From positions 1 to 39,549 of the forward strand of contig JAOARE010000017.1 in the NCBI GenBank assembly GCA_025210695.1: DNA of 39,549 bases. Direction: 5' to 3'. How positions within the stretch are numbered: the first letter of the stretch is position 1; each line of letters starts with the position of its first letter. Of the stretch, positions 8,467-16,700 are shown piece by piece. Under the pieces are notes generated by a model that saw only the letters and a list, made by a program, of their open reading frames with translations, ran no database searches and was not told where the DNA came from. Source of the DNA: Rickettsiales bacterium. GTDB lineage: Bacteria; Pseudomonadota; Alphaproteobacteria; Rickettsiales; CANDYO01. The translations under genes and the position numbers were made by a program.

Positions 8467-10215
8467 TTAAGATATTTCGTAAGAATTGATAAGTAAAGAA
8501 CCGCCCATATCTGAACCAACAATATCTAGATTTTCTAGATTATGATTAGATGAAGGTAAAGTTAATATGCTTGTTTTATCAGCAAACATAATTGGCGAAC
8601 TTAAAGCATCTTTGATTAAACTATAAGCCCAGTTAGCAAATTTATCTAATCCAAAATTTTCTTTATCTTTACTTTCTAGAACATATTCAAAATCAATTTC
8701 AATCTCTGATCCCTTTGTAGATAATTCCATTTCTGCGTCTGATTCTTCCAAATTCTTTTTAGCCTCTAGAAATTCCTTTCCTTCTCCAATAATAGGAATT
8801 ATAAGATCATCTAGACGAATGTCTAAATCTAAGATGACCGCTTCCCCCTTACCAGACTTAACTTCATCTTCTCTCTCTTCCTCAGAATCGTAATCACCAT
8901 CTGATTCTGAAGAAGAACAATCCGCATCCTCTTTACTCTCTTCCTCACCATAAGGACGCTTACCCAAAGAAGAACCAAAATCTCCTGCCTCAGAATCGTA
9001 ATCACCATCTGATAATGATTGATATCCATTTCTTAATATTAATTCTATCAATACTTCTTCATAATCTGATAATGATTGATATCTATTTGTTAGCAATAAT
9101 TCTATTAATGGTTCTTCAACGTTTTTTACTGAAAGAAGATGCCCTAGAGCAGTAATTCTAGAACCTCCTTTTTCCACCAATAAATCTAGAGCTTTTACTT
9201 TAAGATATCTTTCATCGCCTTCTTCAATTTTTGAAAAAAGGAGATGAACCATAGAAAAGCTCAAATCAGCACCTTTTGCTTTCAACATATCCATCGCCTT
9301 TTCATAAGAATCAAAATATTTAGTGCTCACTGCTGCAACTGCTGCCCTTGCTAAAGCTTTATTAAGAATGGATTTTTTTTCTATTGCTACTACATCTTCT
9401 TCTATTGATGAAGCGCTTTTTTCTAGCAATAAATCTACAGCTTTTTCTATAAAATCTTTTTTAATATTTAATAAAATGAGACGGAGTAAGGCAACCACCC
9501 CATCAGCACCTTTTGCTTTCAACATATCCATCGCCTTTTCATAAGAATCAAAATAGTCAGTGCTCACTGCTGCAACTGCCGCCCATGCAAAAGCTATATT
9601 GAGATCAGCACCTTTTTCTATTAATAAAGATATAGCTTCTTTCTCTTCCTTAGAGGATGAAGCAACATCAACCAGAACTAAATTCTTGCAATCATAAACA
9701 TCATTTTTCATCAAAAAATCTACAGCTGATTCATTCTTATTCATAACAGCTCTAAATAAAACTTCTTGAAAAACAGTTCTAAGCAAATCTTCTCGAAAAT
9801 CAGCACCTTTTTTTAATAAAAAATCGAATATGCTTTTATTACCTTTCATGGCAGCATGTAGCAAAATCTTATTTACATTAGCACCTTTTTTTAATAAAAA
9901 ATCTACAGTTTGTTCATTATTAGCATTAGCAGCATGTAGCAACCCCCTACTCACATTAGCGCCCTCAGTTATTAGCAGCCCCATAGTTGCTTCTAATTCC
10001 TCTCTAATGGAACCTTCATCAACTTCAGAAGAGTCATATGATAAAATAACTTTATTCTCTTCTCCAATTCTTATCACAACTTTTAATATCTTGTCATCTT
10101 TAACAATTTTTGCTGAAGCAGCATATATTAAAGCTATGTTTTTATTAACCTCATACTCAGAATTATCGTTTTTTCTTCTGGCAATCTTTGTTATCTTTTT
10201 ATATAAACTATTCAT
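8467..10215 (-). CDS. Ankyrin-repeat protein with acidic C-terminal linker
   Basis: A 582-residue protein of unknown role. Residues ~75-400 are degenerate ankyrin units of the form LLHAANANNEQTVDFLLKKGANV. Two ~33-residue segments (AAVAAVSTxYFDSYEKAMDM) are near-identical at DNA level, 237 bp apart. After the repeats comes a very acidic, serine-rich linker with SDGDYDSE occurring twice and a basic GKRPYGEEE patch that could act as a nuclear-targeting motif. A C-terminal ~100-residue region ends in SLLINSYEIS. The ATG at 10215 is chosen; an upstream TTG is in frame at 10227. There is no signal peptide. Such proteins in Rickettsiales are often type IV effectors, which is an inference here. Confidence 0.8.
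   Translation of the reverse strand: MNSLYKKITKIARRKNDNSEYEVNKNIALIYAASAKIVKDDKILKVVIRIGEENKVILSYDSSEVDEGSIREELEATMGLLITEGANVSRGLLHAANANNEQTVDFLLKKGANVNKILLHAAMKGNKSIFDFLLKKGADFREDLLRTVFQEVLFRAVMNKNESAVDFLMKNDVYDCKNLVLVDVASSSKEEKEAISLLIEKGADLNIAFAWAAVAAVSTDYFDSYEKAMDMLKAKGADGVVALLRLILLNIKKDFIEKAVDLLLEKSASSIEEDVVAIEKKSILNKALARAAVAAVSTKYFDSYEKAMDMLKAKGADLSFSMVHLLFSKIEEGDERYLKVKALDLLVEKGGSRITALGHLLSVKNVEEPLIELLLTNRYQSLSDYEEVLIELILRNGYQSLSDGDYDSEAGDFGSSLGKRPYGEEESKEDADCSSSESDGDYDSEEEREDEVKSGKGEAVILDLDIRLDDLIIPIIGEGKEFLEAKKNLEESDAEMELSTKGSEIEIDFEYVLESKDKENFGLDKFANWAYSLIKDALSSPIMFADKTSILTLPSSNHNLENLDIVGSDMGGSLLINSYEIS
9265..9599 (-). repeat. Pair of ~98-bp near-identical direct repeats inside the ankyrin gene
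   Basis: Copies at 9265-9362 and 9502-9599 differ at only a few positions and keep the reading frame (237-bp offset = 79 codons). The encoded segment is A-A-V-A-A-V-S-T-x-Y-F-D-S-Y-E-K-A-M-D-M-L. This indicates a recent in-frame duplication. Confidence 0.85.
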
Positions 10216-10348
10216 TCTTATCAACACCTTCTAATATTAAAAAATCCACCTTATCTTCATGACCAAAACTTGCTGCAGCAATTAAGGCTTGAATCTTGTA
10301 GGGATATGATCGTGATAAGATCTTTTCTACAGCTGTTAATTCTTCCAT
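10208..10348 (-). CDS. Small ankyrin-like ORF overlapping the start of the ankyrin gene
   Basis: A 46-codon ORF starts at ATG 10348, with AGGA eight bases upstream, and ends at TAG 10208-10210. The product contains a half-ankyrin-like unit: IQALIAAASFGHEDKV then DFLILEGVDK. Its stop overlaps the ATG of the large ankyrin gene (10215) in another frame, giving an ATGAATAG junction. Two readings fit: a genuine leader cistron translationally coupled to the ankyrin gene, or the original N-terminus of that gene separated by a frameshift. The product is too short to be a stable ankyrin domain alone. Confidence 0.5.
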   Translation of the reverse strand: MEELTAVEKILSRSYPYKIQALIAAASFGHEDKVDFLILEGVDKNE

Positions 10349-10566
10349 TTTTAATCCTATATTTTTATATTGGGGAAACAAAACAAAACAAAATAGTGAA
10401 CATATTAAATAATGTCAATATTTTTTAACAATGTTATTAAGTTTGTAATATTTTAATGATTAATGATATCTATGATTATACTAGATAGTAACTGCCATCT
10501 TGCTTTTTATAAAACAACAGGATATTCTCTTTGAAGAAATAAAAAATCACTTTTAGGAAAAATATT

Positions 10567-11136
10567 ATGTCAGTAATGCAAGATAGCTGGATCAAGAAAA
10601 TGGCTCTTGAACATAAAATGATTGAACCATTTGTAGATCGTCAAATACGTGAGGATAACAGTAATGGAAAAATTATTTCTTACGGAGTAACTTCTTATGG
10701 TTATGATGCTAGAGTATCTGATGAATTTAAAATTTTCACTAATGTTGATTCTGCAATTGTTGACCCGAAAAAATTTGATAGCAATAGCTTTGTAGATCGT
10801 AAAACTCCAATCTGCACTATTCCACCAAATAGCTTTGCCTTAGCAAGAACTGTTGAATATTTCCGTATACCTAGAGACACTTTAGTTATCTGCGTAGGAA
10901 AGTCCACTTATGCTCGTTGTGGGATTATTGTTAACGTAACTCCATTGGAGCCAGAATGGGAAGGTCATGTTACTTTAGAATTCTCAAATACCACCCCTCT
11001 TCCTGCTAATATTTACGCCGGTGAAGGAGCATGTCAGTTTATATTCTTAAAGGCCAATGAAGTCTGTGATATTTCTTACGCTGACCGCCAAGGAAAATAT
11101 ATGGGGCAAATCGGCGTAACTTTACCTAAAACATAA
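10567..11136 (+). CDS. dcd: dCTP deaminase
   Basis: Converts dCTP to dUTP on the route to dTMP. The 189-residue product shows the Dcd/DUT trimer motifs: [13 protein letters not shown] near the N-terminus, the signature [48 protein letters not shown] and the C-terminal [12 protein letters not shown]. The length is typical. The ATG at 10567 is preceded by AGGAAA. The traX-like gene follows after three bases, so the two are probably co-transcribed. Confidence 0.95.
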   Translation: MSVMQDSWIKKMALEHKMIEPFVDRQIREDNSNGKIISYGVTSYGYDARVSDEFKIFTNVDSAIVDPKKFDSNSFVDRKTPICTIPPNSFALARTVEYFRIPRDTLVICVGKSTYARCGIIVNVTPLEPEWEGHVTLEFSNTTPLPANIYAGEGACQFIFLKANEVCDISYADRQGKYMGQIGVTLPKT

Positions 11137-11139
11137 AAT

Positions 11140-11883
11140 ATGCTTAAGCTGAATAAATATGGTGAATTTAATAGCTATGATCTGCTAAAGGTTATAGCTA
11201 CAATCGCCATGGTTATTGATCATCTTGGGCTTTTATATTATCCAGATATTAGTTTATTCAGAGTTATTGGCCGGCTCTCATATCCTTTATTTGCATTTTG
11301 TATTGGCTATAATCGAAAATATAAACTTGATAATACATTAATAATGTTAGCAATTATAATGTGTTTAACTCATATTATTATCTGGCCAACCTTGGGAGGA
11401 ATGGTTAAAAAATCAATTTTAAACTCCTCTATTTTACCATCCATTATCATAACCCGCATTTTATTAAATTATACTAGCCACATGATTAAAGCCAATAACA
11501 TGTATCTATGGGCCTTCATCCTGTGGTTCTTTGCTTTTTCAAGCAATTCTATTTTTCAATATGGAACCGCTGGAATAGCCTTAACAATTTGTGGATATTT
11601 AAGTAGCGCCCTTAAAAACAGTAAGGAATATAGGATATTTTTATATATCAATTTAATTTTATATGTTGGGTTTGAATATGCATTATTTAGAATGAATTTA
11701 CTTGGTTTGCTTATTCTTATTTTTGAATTTTTTATTATATCCAGAACGCTTAAAAACTTCTCAATTAACCCCATATCTATTACAAAAACATTTGAGAAAC
11801 CTTTATTACTCACCTCAAGATATGCCTTAATAATATATTTTGTTCACTTCCAGATTTTTAAAATGATTTATGTAACTTCTTGA
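11140..11883 (+). CDS. TraX-like membrane protein
   Basis: A 247-residue, strongly hydrophobic protein with about seven or eight membrane helices. Its N-terminus has the TraX signature: YDLLKVIATIAMVIDHLG, then FRVIGRLSYPLFAFCIGYN, and HF near the end. TraX of the F plasmid acetylates pilin, but chromosomal relatives are common in bacteria without conjugation and are related to membrane acyltransferases; the substrate here is unknown. It lies three bases after dcd. No other conjugation gene is nearby, so a role in DNA transfer is not supported by context. Confidence 0.8.
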   Translation: MLKLNKYGEFNSYDLLKVIATIAMVIDHLGLLYYPDISLFRVIGRLSYPLFAFCIGYNRKYKLDNTLIMLAIIMCLTHIIIWPTLGGMVKKSILNSSILPSIIITRILLNYTSHMIKANNMYLWAFILWFFAFSSNSIFQYGTAGIALTICGYLSSALKNSKEYRIFLYINLILYVGFEYALFRMNLLGLLILIFEFFIISRTLKNFSINPISITKTFEKPLLLTSRYALIIYFVHFQIFKMIYVTS

Positions 11884-11919
11884 CAATCTGACAATATATT
11901 ATACCTTGTAGTATAGCCT

Positions 11920-11996
11920 CGGAGCGTGGCGTAGCTAGGTAGCGCACTGGACTGGGGGTCCAGGGGTCGCTGGTTCAAATCCAGTCGTTCCGACCA
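11920..11996 (+). tRNA. tRNA-Pro (anticodon GGG)
   Basis: A complete 77-nt cloverleaf. The acceptor stem CGGAGCG pairs with CGTTCCG (one G-U). A D-arm with AGCTAGGTAGCGC follows. The anticodon stem CTGGA/TCCAG holds a CTGGGGG loop (anticodon GGG at 11954-11956). The T-arm has GGTTCAAATCC, the discriminator is A and the CCA end is encoded. A TTGACA at 11880-11885 with an AT-rich stretch after it may be part of its promoter, although spacing is poor. Confidence 0.95.
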
Positions 11997-12020
11997 TATA
12001 TTTTAAAGACCATTTTAATT

Positions 12021-12704
12021 ATGACACTAAACTTTAAAAGAATAGTATCTTTCGCTAGAAAGCGTAGCAGCAACCCTAAAAAAGAAGCAGAAATTCTTGC
12101 CAAGCTATTGCCTCAATATGCGGCAATCACACCTGAAGATGGTGGAGCATTAGAAAAAATATCTGATCTTTTTAAAGAAACTGCAAAAGATTACTCAACA
12201 TATGCCATGGAGATAGGATTTGGTTCAGGGGAGAACATTCTTCATGATGCAAAAACCAATCCTTCCATTGGATATATTGGCTGTGAAGTATATACAGGAG
12301 GAGTTGTTAAACTGCTCAATAATATTGAAAGCGAAGATATTAAAAACATCAGAATCTGGCATAATGATGCTGTGGAATTAATTGCCAGACTTCCCCTTAA
12401 TTGTTTAAATCTGGTTTCCATTCTTTATCCTGATCCATGGCCTAAAAAGAAGCATAATAAACGTCGTTTAATTAACGCTGAATTTTTAAAGCTTCTCAGC
12501 CCCAAAATGGCTCCTAATGCGAAGTTATTGATTGTTACGGATCATAAGGATTATGCAGAGCACATCACAGAAACTTTACCAGAAGTGGCAGAAATTTTTG
12601 CCCGCCAGATGAATAATTATCCAGAAATCACCAAAACCAAATATCGCTTAAAAGCTGAAGCCCAAGGCATTAAATCTAACTATTTTTATCTGGTTAAGAA
12701 ATGA
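12021..12704 (+). CDS. trmB: tRNA (guanine-N7-)-methyltransferase
   Basis: Makes m7G46 in tRNA using S-adenosylmethionine. The 227-residue product has the AdoMet-binding motif MEIGFGSGEN (about 66-75), YIGCEVYTGGVV, HNDAVE and the TrmB signature LYPDPWPKKKHNKRRL. It ends close to the usual TrmB C-terminus (KYRLKAEAQGIKSNYFYL). The ATG lies 25 bases downstream of the tRNA-Pro gene with no obvious ribosome-binding site. Its stop overlaps the tsaD start (ATGA), so the two are coupled. Confidence 0.95.
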   Translation: MTLNFKRIVSFARKRSSNPKKEAEILAKLLPQYAAITPEDGGALEKISDLFKETAKDYSTYAMEIGFGSGENILHDAKTNPSIGYIGCEVYTGGVVKLLNNIESEDIKNIRIWHNDAVELIARLPLNCLNLVSILYPDPWPKKKHNKRRLINAEFLKLLSPKMAPNAKLLIVTDHKDYAEHITETLPEVAEIFARQMNNYPEITKTKYRLKAEAQGIKSNYFYLVKK

Positions 12705-13708
12705 AAATTCTAGGAATAGAAAGCAGCTGCGATGAAACCGCTGCAAGCATTGTAACTGATTCTAAACAAATATTATCTAACGTAATAATAAGCCAAATTG
12801 ATGAGCATCAAAAATTTGGTGGAGTTGTTCCAGAAATAGCCTCTCGTGCTCATTTAAGCCATGTTCAAACAGTGGTTGATAAAGCCCTTAAAGATGCTGA
12901 TTTATCTTTAGATGATTTAGATGCCATTGCCGTCACTGCGGGCCCTGGTTTAATCGGCGGATTATTAGTTGGAATAATGTTTGCCAAGGGTCTAAGCTTT
13001 GCAATTAATAAACCATTGCTTGCTGTTAATCATTTGGAGGGTCATGCTTTAACAGCAAGGCTAACCAATGAGATTGAATTTCCATATTTAATACTGCTAG
13101 TTTCAGGTGGCCATTGCCAAATTCTTGTAGTAGAAAAAATTGGAGTTTATCATAAACTTGGTGGAACCCTTGATGATGCAGTGGGAGAATCTTTTGACAA
13201 AATAGCTAAAATGCTAGGTCTAGATTATCCTGGAGGACCAATCATAGAAAAATTGGCCCTAACTGGCAATCCTAATAAATATGACTTTCCCAAGCCAATG
13301 AAAGGCAGAGAAGGCTGTGACTTTTCCTTTTCGGGTCTTAAAACAGCAGTTAGGTTGATTATTGAAAAAACAGAATTAACTCCAGAAAATATTGCCAATA
13401 TCTGCGCTTCTTTTCAAAGAACAATTGCTGAAATATTATTAGACCGTTTAAATAATGCTATTGAGATAACTAAAAAATCGCACCCCAAAATCAAACAATT
13501 GATCATAGCTGGTGGGGTTGCTGCCAATCAATATCTTCTAAAAGAAATCCAGCTCTCTATGGAGAAACATAACCTTGAAACAATCGCCCCGCCGATTAAA
13601 TTATGTACAGATAATGCAGCTATGATCGCCTGGGCTGGAATAGAACGCTTGCGCTTAGGGATTAAAGATGAAGTAATTATTCCTAAATCTAGATGGCCTT
13701 TAAGTTAG
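12701..13708 (+). CDS. tsaD: tRNA N6-threonylcarbamoyladenosine transferase (TsaD/Kae1)
   Basis: Transfers the threonylcarbamoyl group to A37 of ANN-decoding tRNAs, with TsaB and TsaE. The 335-residue product carries GIESSCDETAASIV at the start, the metal-binding HLEGH motif (NHLEGHALTAR, about 110), PYLILLVSGGHCQ, DDAVGESFDKIAKMLGLDYPGGP, the FSFSGLKTA motif and IAGGVAANQYL. The ATG overlaps the trmB stop by four bases. With the adjacent tRNA and trmB, this is a small cluster for tRNA function. Confidence 0.96.
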   Translation: MKILGIESSCDETAASIVTDSKQILSNVIISQIDEHQKFGGVVPEIASRAHLSHVQTVVDKALKDADLSLDDLDAIAVTAGPGLIGGLLVGIMFAKGLSFAINKPLLAVNHLEGHALTARLTNEIEFPYLILLVSGGHCQILVVEKIGVYHKLGGTLDDAVGESFDKIAKMLGLDYPGGPIIEKLALTGNPNKYDFPKPMKGREGCDFSFSGLKTAVRLIIEKTELTPENIANICASFQRTIAEILLDRLNNAIEITKKSHPKIKQLIIAGGVAANQYLLKEIQLSMEKHNLETIAPPIKLCTDNAAMIAWAGIERLRLGIKDEVIIPKSRWPLS

Positions 13709-13740
13709 AACACTTCTTCATTACTTAATTAGCCAGCACT

Positions 13741-13871
13741 AACTTCCAAATCCTTTCCTAGCATCCGTCATTCTTAAATTAACTTCCACCACGTCCATCA
13801 TTCTTAAATTAACTTCCACCACGTCCGTCATTCTTAAATTAACTTCCACCACGTCCGTCATTCTTAAATTA
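13741..13871. repeat. 30-bp non-coding tandem repeat
   Basis: Three 30-bp units (13771-13800, 13801-13830, 13831-13860) contain TTCTTAAATTAACTTCCACC plus ACGTCCGTCA and are almost identical. A degenerate unit precedes them (13741-13770) and an 11-bp partial unit follows. The last unit runs straight into the hairpin at 13857, and every unit carries GTCATTCTTAAATTA, the left arm of that hairpin. This suggests the array grew by tandem amplification of the palindromic element's end. Confidence 0.9.
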
Positions 13872-13895
13872 GCAAAGCTAATTTGAGAATCCAGT
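13857..13895. repeat. Palindromic element (GTCAT...ATCCAGT family), copy A
   Basis: ATTCTTAAATTAGC (13860-13873) and GCTAATTTGAGAAT (13877-13890) form a 14-bp stem with one G-U pair and a 3-nt loop, bounded by GTC and CCAGT. It lies 150 bases downstream of tsaD and could serve as its terminator, but there is no T-run. It shares end sequences with elements at 18200, 21324, 31517 and 32984. Confidence 0.8.
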
Positions 13896-13933
13896 CAAAC
13901 CAAAAACAATCTATTGAATCTCTTTACATTAAG

Positions 13934-13968
13934 ACTTAATTAACACTTTAAGCATAGGTTAATTAAGT
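13934..13968. promoter_or_regulatory. Perfect 11-bp inverted repeat upstream of the broken secreted-protein gene
   Basis: ACTTAATTAAC (13934-13944) and GTTAATTAAGT (13958-13968) are perfect inverted repeats with a 13-nt spacer. Each half contains TTAATTAA. The site lies ~40-70 bases before the ATG of the broken gene, so an operator is a reasonable reading; a weak terminator is an alternative. Confidence 0.4.
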
Positions 13969-14006
13969 AAAATCATTTTCATAACTTGAACTAAAAGGAA
14001 CCAACC

Positions 14007-14366
14007 ATGAACAAAAATCTAAAAACAGCTTAAATTTTATGCAGCTTATCTGCACTTCCATTAATCTCTAATGCTGATGTATATGGAAGCATTAAAGTGA
14101 CAGGCCCAGAGGGAAATACTATGTCTGGAACAGTAACTACAGATAAAAATTAAAATACTGTTGTTAAAGGAAGTAATGGCGGCAGCATCACTAAGAACGA
14201 CTCTGGCATTCAAATTAGCAATGGCAATGGATCAAATCTATATATCTATAAAGATGGAACCTATGATGCAAAAAGATATGATGGATCAACCACAAGCGGA
14301 ACTATTAATAAAGACAAAGTAAAAGATCTTTTGCAAAAAAAACTCATCACAAAACCGCCAACTTAA
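14007..14366 (+). pseudogene. Small exported protein gene interrupted by two in-frame TAA codons
   Basis: A 120-codon frame runs from ATG 14007 (AAAAGGA seven bases upstream) to TAA 14364-14366. It is interrupted by TAA at codon 9 (14031-14033) and codon 49 (14151-14153). Ignoring these, it begins with a signal-peptide-like segment (MNKNLKTA, then ILCSLSALPLISNA before DVYGS). It continues as a glycine/serine/asparagine-rich, beta-type sequence (GNGSNLYIYKDGTYDAKRYDGS) and ends with KDLLQKKLITKPPT. Both stops are one C-to-T change from CAA (Gln). There is no frameshift, and the ribosome-binding site and terminator are intact, so inactivation looks recent. No family is recognised. Confidence 0.75.
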
Positions 14367-14389
14367 AGATAAATTATTTTGTTGGTGGT
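14354..14389 (+). terminator. Terminator of the broken secreted-protein gene
   Basis: ACCGCCAAC (14354-14362) pairs with GTTGGTGGT (14381-14389), nine pairs with one G-U and an 18-nt loop. It is followed by CTTTAAAATTTTC and overlaps the final stop codon. Confidence 0.6.
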
Positions 14390-14460
14390 CTTTAAAATTT
14401 TCTATAATTTTAAAAATATTATACATCTCTCATCAAGGGGCGTTTAACTCTATTAATCCC

Positions 14461-14488
14461 TTGCATAAAACCATTTAAGCATTATAAT
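14461..14488 (+). promoter_or_regulatory. Sigma70-type promoter of ctaA-hemA
   Basis: TTGCAT at 14461-14466 and a consensus TATAAT at 14483-14488 are separated by 16 bp, about 35 bases before the ctaA start. Confidence 0.6.
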
Positions 14489-14523
14489 TCAGCCATTAAA
14501 ATATATTCATAAAATTGTTACTC

Positions 14524-15495
14524 ATGAAAAATAAGTCTGTTCTACTGTGGGTTTTGTCTTGCATTGCCATAATCTACAGCATTGTTATCGTTGGTGGATA
14601 TACCCGTCTTAGCAATGCTGGATTGTCTATAGTGGAATGGGCTCCAGTTAGCGGCACCATCCCTCCATTAACTGATTCTGCATGGAATCTAGAATTTTCT
14701 AAATATCAGCAATCCCCTGAATATCAAAAAATAAATTATGGAATGGAAATAGAGGAATTTAAAAGAATCTTCTTAGTGGAATATATTCATCGTTTATTAG
14801 GAAGAGTTCTTGGCATAGTCTTTCTATTGCCTTTCTTATATTTTATCTTCACCAAGAAACTTGAAGGCAAAGATATAAAATACTTCAGCATAGTTTTGGG
14901 TCTAATAGGGCTACAAGGTGGAGTTGGTTGGTTGATGGTTAAAAGCGGTCTCGTTGACAATCCTCATGTTAGTCAATATAGACTGGCCCTACATTTAATT
15001 ATGGCATGTATTATTCTAATCTTGCTAACTTGGAAAACAGCTCCTGGAAAAGATAAGAATTCTAAATATGGATATTTCTCCTTAGGGTTATTGCTTCTGC
15101 AAATCATCTCTGGAGCTTTCGTTGCAGGACTTAAAGCTGGGCTGGTGTATAATACATTCCCTTTAATGGATGGAGAATTAATTCCAAATGGATTATTTAT
15201 AATGCAGCCTTGGTATCTTAATCTTTTTGAAAACGTCACCATGGTTCAATTTATTCATCGCATATTAGGCATAGCAAATTTGATTAATCTACTTATATAT
15301 TGCTATAGAATTTTTCATCTAGACCAAAACAAAAAAATTGCTATACTACTTGCGAGTATCATTATTCTACAATTCACTTTGGGAATATTAACCTTGGTAT
15401 TGCAAGCACCATTGATGTTGGCTCTTTTTCATCAAGCTATAGCAATAATCTTAATGATAACCATGGTTCTTTCGCTAAAAACAACTGGAAAATAG
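14524..15495 (+). CDS. ctaA: Heme A synthase (COX15/CtaA type)
   Basis: Oxidises the C8 methyl of heme O to make heme A for aa3-type cytochrome oxidase, in the inner membrane. The 323-residue product has eight hydrophobic segments. The diagnostic motifs are VGGYTRLSNAGLSIVEWAPVSGTIPP in the first loop, and the heme-ligand histidines in VEYIHRLLGR, LALHLIMA, QFIHRILGI and LFHQAIA. The frame opens with a TTG at 14515, but the ATG at 14524 is the more natural start. It abuts hemA directly (stop TAG followed by ATG), so the two form a heme operon. Confidence 0.95.
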   Translation: MKNKSVLLWVLSCIAIIYSIVIVGGYTRLSNAGLSIVEWAPVSGTIPPLTDSAWNLEFSKYQQSPEYQKINYGMEIEEFKRIFLVEYIHRLLGRVLGIVFLLPFLYFIFTKKLEGKDIKYFSIVLGLIGLQGGVGWLMVKSGLVDNPHVSQYRLALHLIMACIILILLTWKTAPGKDKNSKYGYFSLGLLLLQIISGAFVAGLKAGLVYNTFPLMDGELIPNGLFIMQPWYLNLFENVTMVQFIHRILGIANLINLLIYCYRIFHLDQNKKIAILLASIIILQFTLGILTLVLQAPLMLALFHQAIAIILMITMVLSLKTTGK

Positions 15496-16698
15496 ATGTT
15501 AAAAACTTACGCTCAATTTTTTACTGATGCCATAAATACCTTGAGGACAGAAGGTAGATATCGTATATTTAGTGACATTGAAAGATGCGTTAACAGACGA
15601 CCGGTTGCCTATGATCATAAAAAACAAAAAGAAATAACCATTTGGTGCATTAATGACTATCTAGGCATGAGCCAACATCCTAAAATAATAGAGGCAGCTA
15701 ATAAGGCCAATAGCACCATGGGTGTAGGATCTGGAGGAACTCGTAATATTGGAGGAACCCATCATCCAATCATTGAATTAGAAGCTGAATTAGCTGACTT
15801 GCACCAAAAAGACGCAAGCTTGGTGTTCACTTCAGGATATGTTTCGAACGACACGACAATTTCTACTTTAGCTAAATTATTGCCTAACGTAATAATGTTT
15901 TCAGATCAAGATAATCATTCCTCCATCATTGAGGGGATTAAGCGCGGGGGATCTGAAAAGATAATCTATAACCATTTGGATCTAGTTGATTTAGAAAATA
16001 AGCTTAAATCTGTAGATATCAATCGTCCTAAATTAATTATTTTTGAATCTGTATATTCAATGGACGGATGCATCTCTCCAATTAAAGAAATTTGTGATCT
16101 TGCTGATAAATATAACGCCCTAACCTATATTGATGAAGTTCATGCAGTTGGACTATATGGAAAAAGAGGCGGTGGAATTTGTGAAAAGCTAGGCCTAATG
16201 GATAGATTATCTATAATTGAAGGAACCTTAGCCAAAGGTTTTGGGGTTATGGGTGGATATATCACCGCCTCTAAAGAAATAATAGATGCTATTCGTTGCT
16301 ATGCTGCTGGATTTATTTTCACCACCTCTCTTCCTCCAGCATTAACGGCAGCTGCCACTACCAGTATAAAATATCTAAAAACCAGCCACAAAGAACGTGA
16401 TGCATTACATAACAATGCTCGCATTTTAAAGCAAAAATTGAAAGAAGAAGGTATTCCTTTCATAGAAAATGATAGCCACATGGTTCCTGTAATGGTTAAT
16501 GACCCTATTCTTAGCCGTAAAATTTCAGAAATATTGCTAGATGAATTTTCTATCTTCATCCAACATATTAATTATCCCACAGTGCAAAGGGGAACTGAGC
16601 GCTTGCGCATCACCCCCACACCATTTCATAATGAAAAAATGATTGAAGATTTAGTTGCAGCACTTAAAACTGCTTTTATTAGATTAGGTTTAAAATAA
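15496..16698 (+). CDS. hemA: 5-aminolevulinate synthase
   Basis: Condenses glycine and succinyl-CoA to 5-aminolevulinate (C4/Shemin pathway), the route typical of alphaproteobacteria and mitochondria. The 400 residues show the alpha-oxoamine synthase fold: [41 protein letters not shown], the PLP-binding [15 protein letters not shown], and the Schiff-base lysine K247 in [15 protein letters not shown]. The C-terminal [11 protein letters not shown] is characteristic of ALAS. It starts immediately after the ctaA stop, and the pairing links early and late heme steps. Confidence 0.97.
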   Translation: MLKTYAQFFTDAINTLRTEGRYRIFSDIERCVNRRPVAYDHKKQKEITIWCINDYLGMSQHPKIIEAANKANSTMGVGSGGTRNIGGTHHPIIELEAELADLHQKDASLVFTSGYVSNDTTISTLAKLLPNVIMFSDQDNHSSIIEGIKRGGSEKIIYNHLDLVDLENKLKSVDINRPKLIIFESVYSMDGCISPIKEICDLADKYNALTYIDEVHAVGLYGKRGGGICEKLGLMDRLSIIEGTLAKGFGVMGGYITASKEIIDAIRCYAAGFIFTTSLPPALTAAATTSIKYLKTSHKERDALHNNARILKQKLKEEGIPFIENDSHMVPVMVNDPILSRKISEILLDEFSIFIQHINYPTVQRGTERLRITPTPFHNEKMIEDLVAALKTAFIRLGLK

Positions 16699-16700
16699 AA

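Noticed and set aside
11140..11883. Conjugation locus based on the TraX-like gene
   Set aside because: There are no other tra genes, relaxase or integrase nearby; chromosomal TraX-like proteins are common without conjugation.
13741..13871. CRISPR array
   Set aside because: The 30-bp units are directly abutting with no spacers, and no cas genes are present.
14007..14366. Ciliate-type reading of TAA as glutamine in the broken gene
   Set aside because: All surrounding genes use TAA as a normal stop, and the gene has bacterial translation signals, so a reassigned code is not supported.
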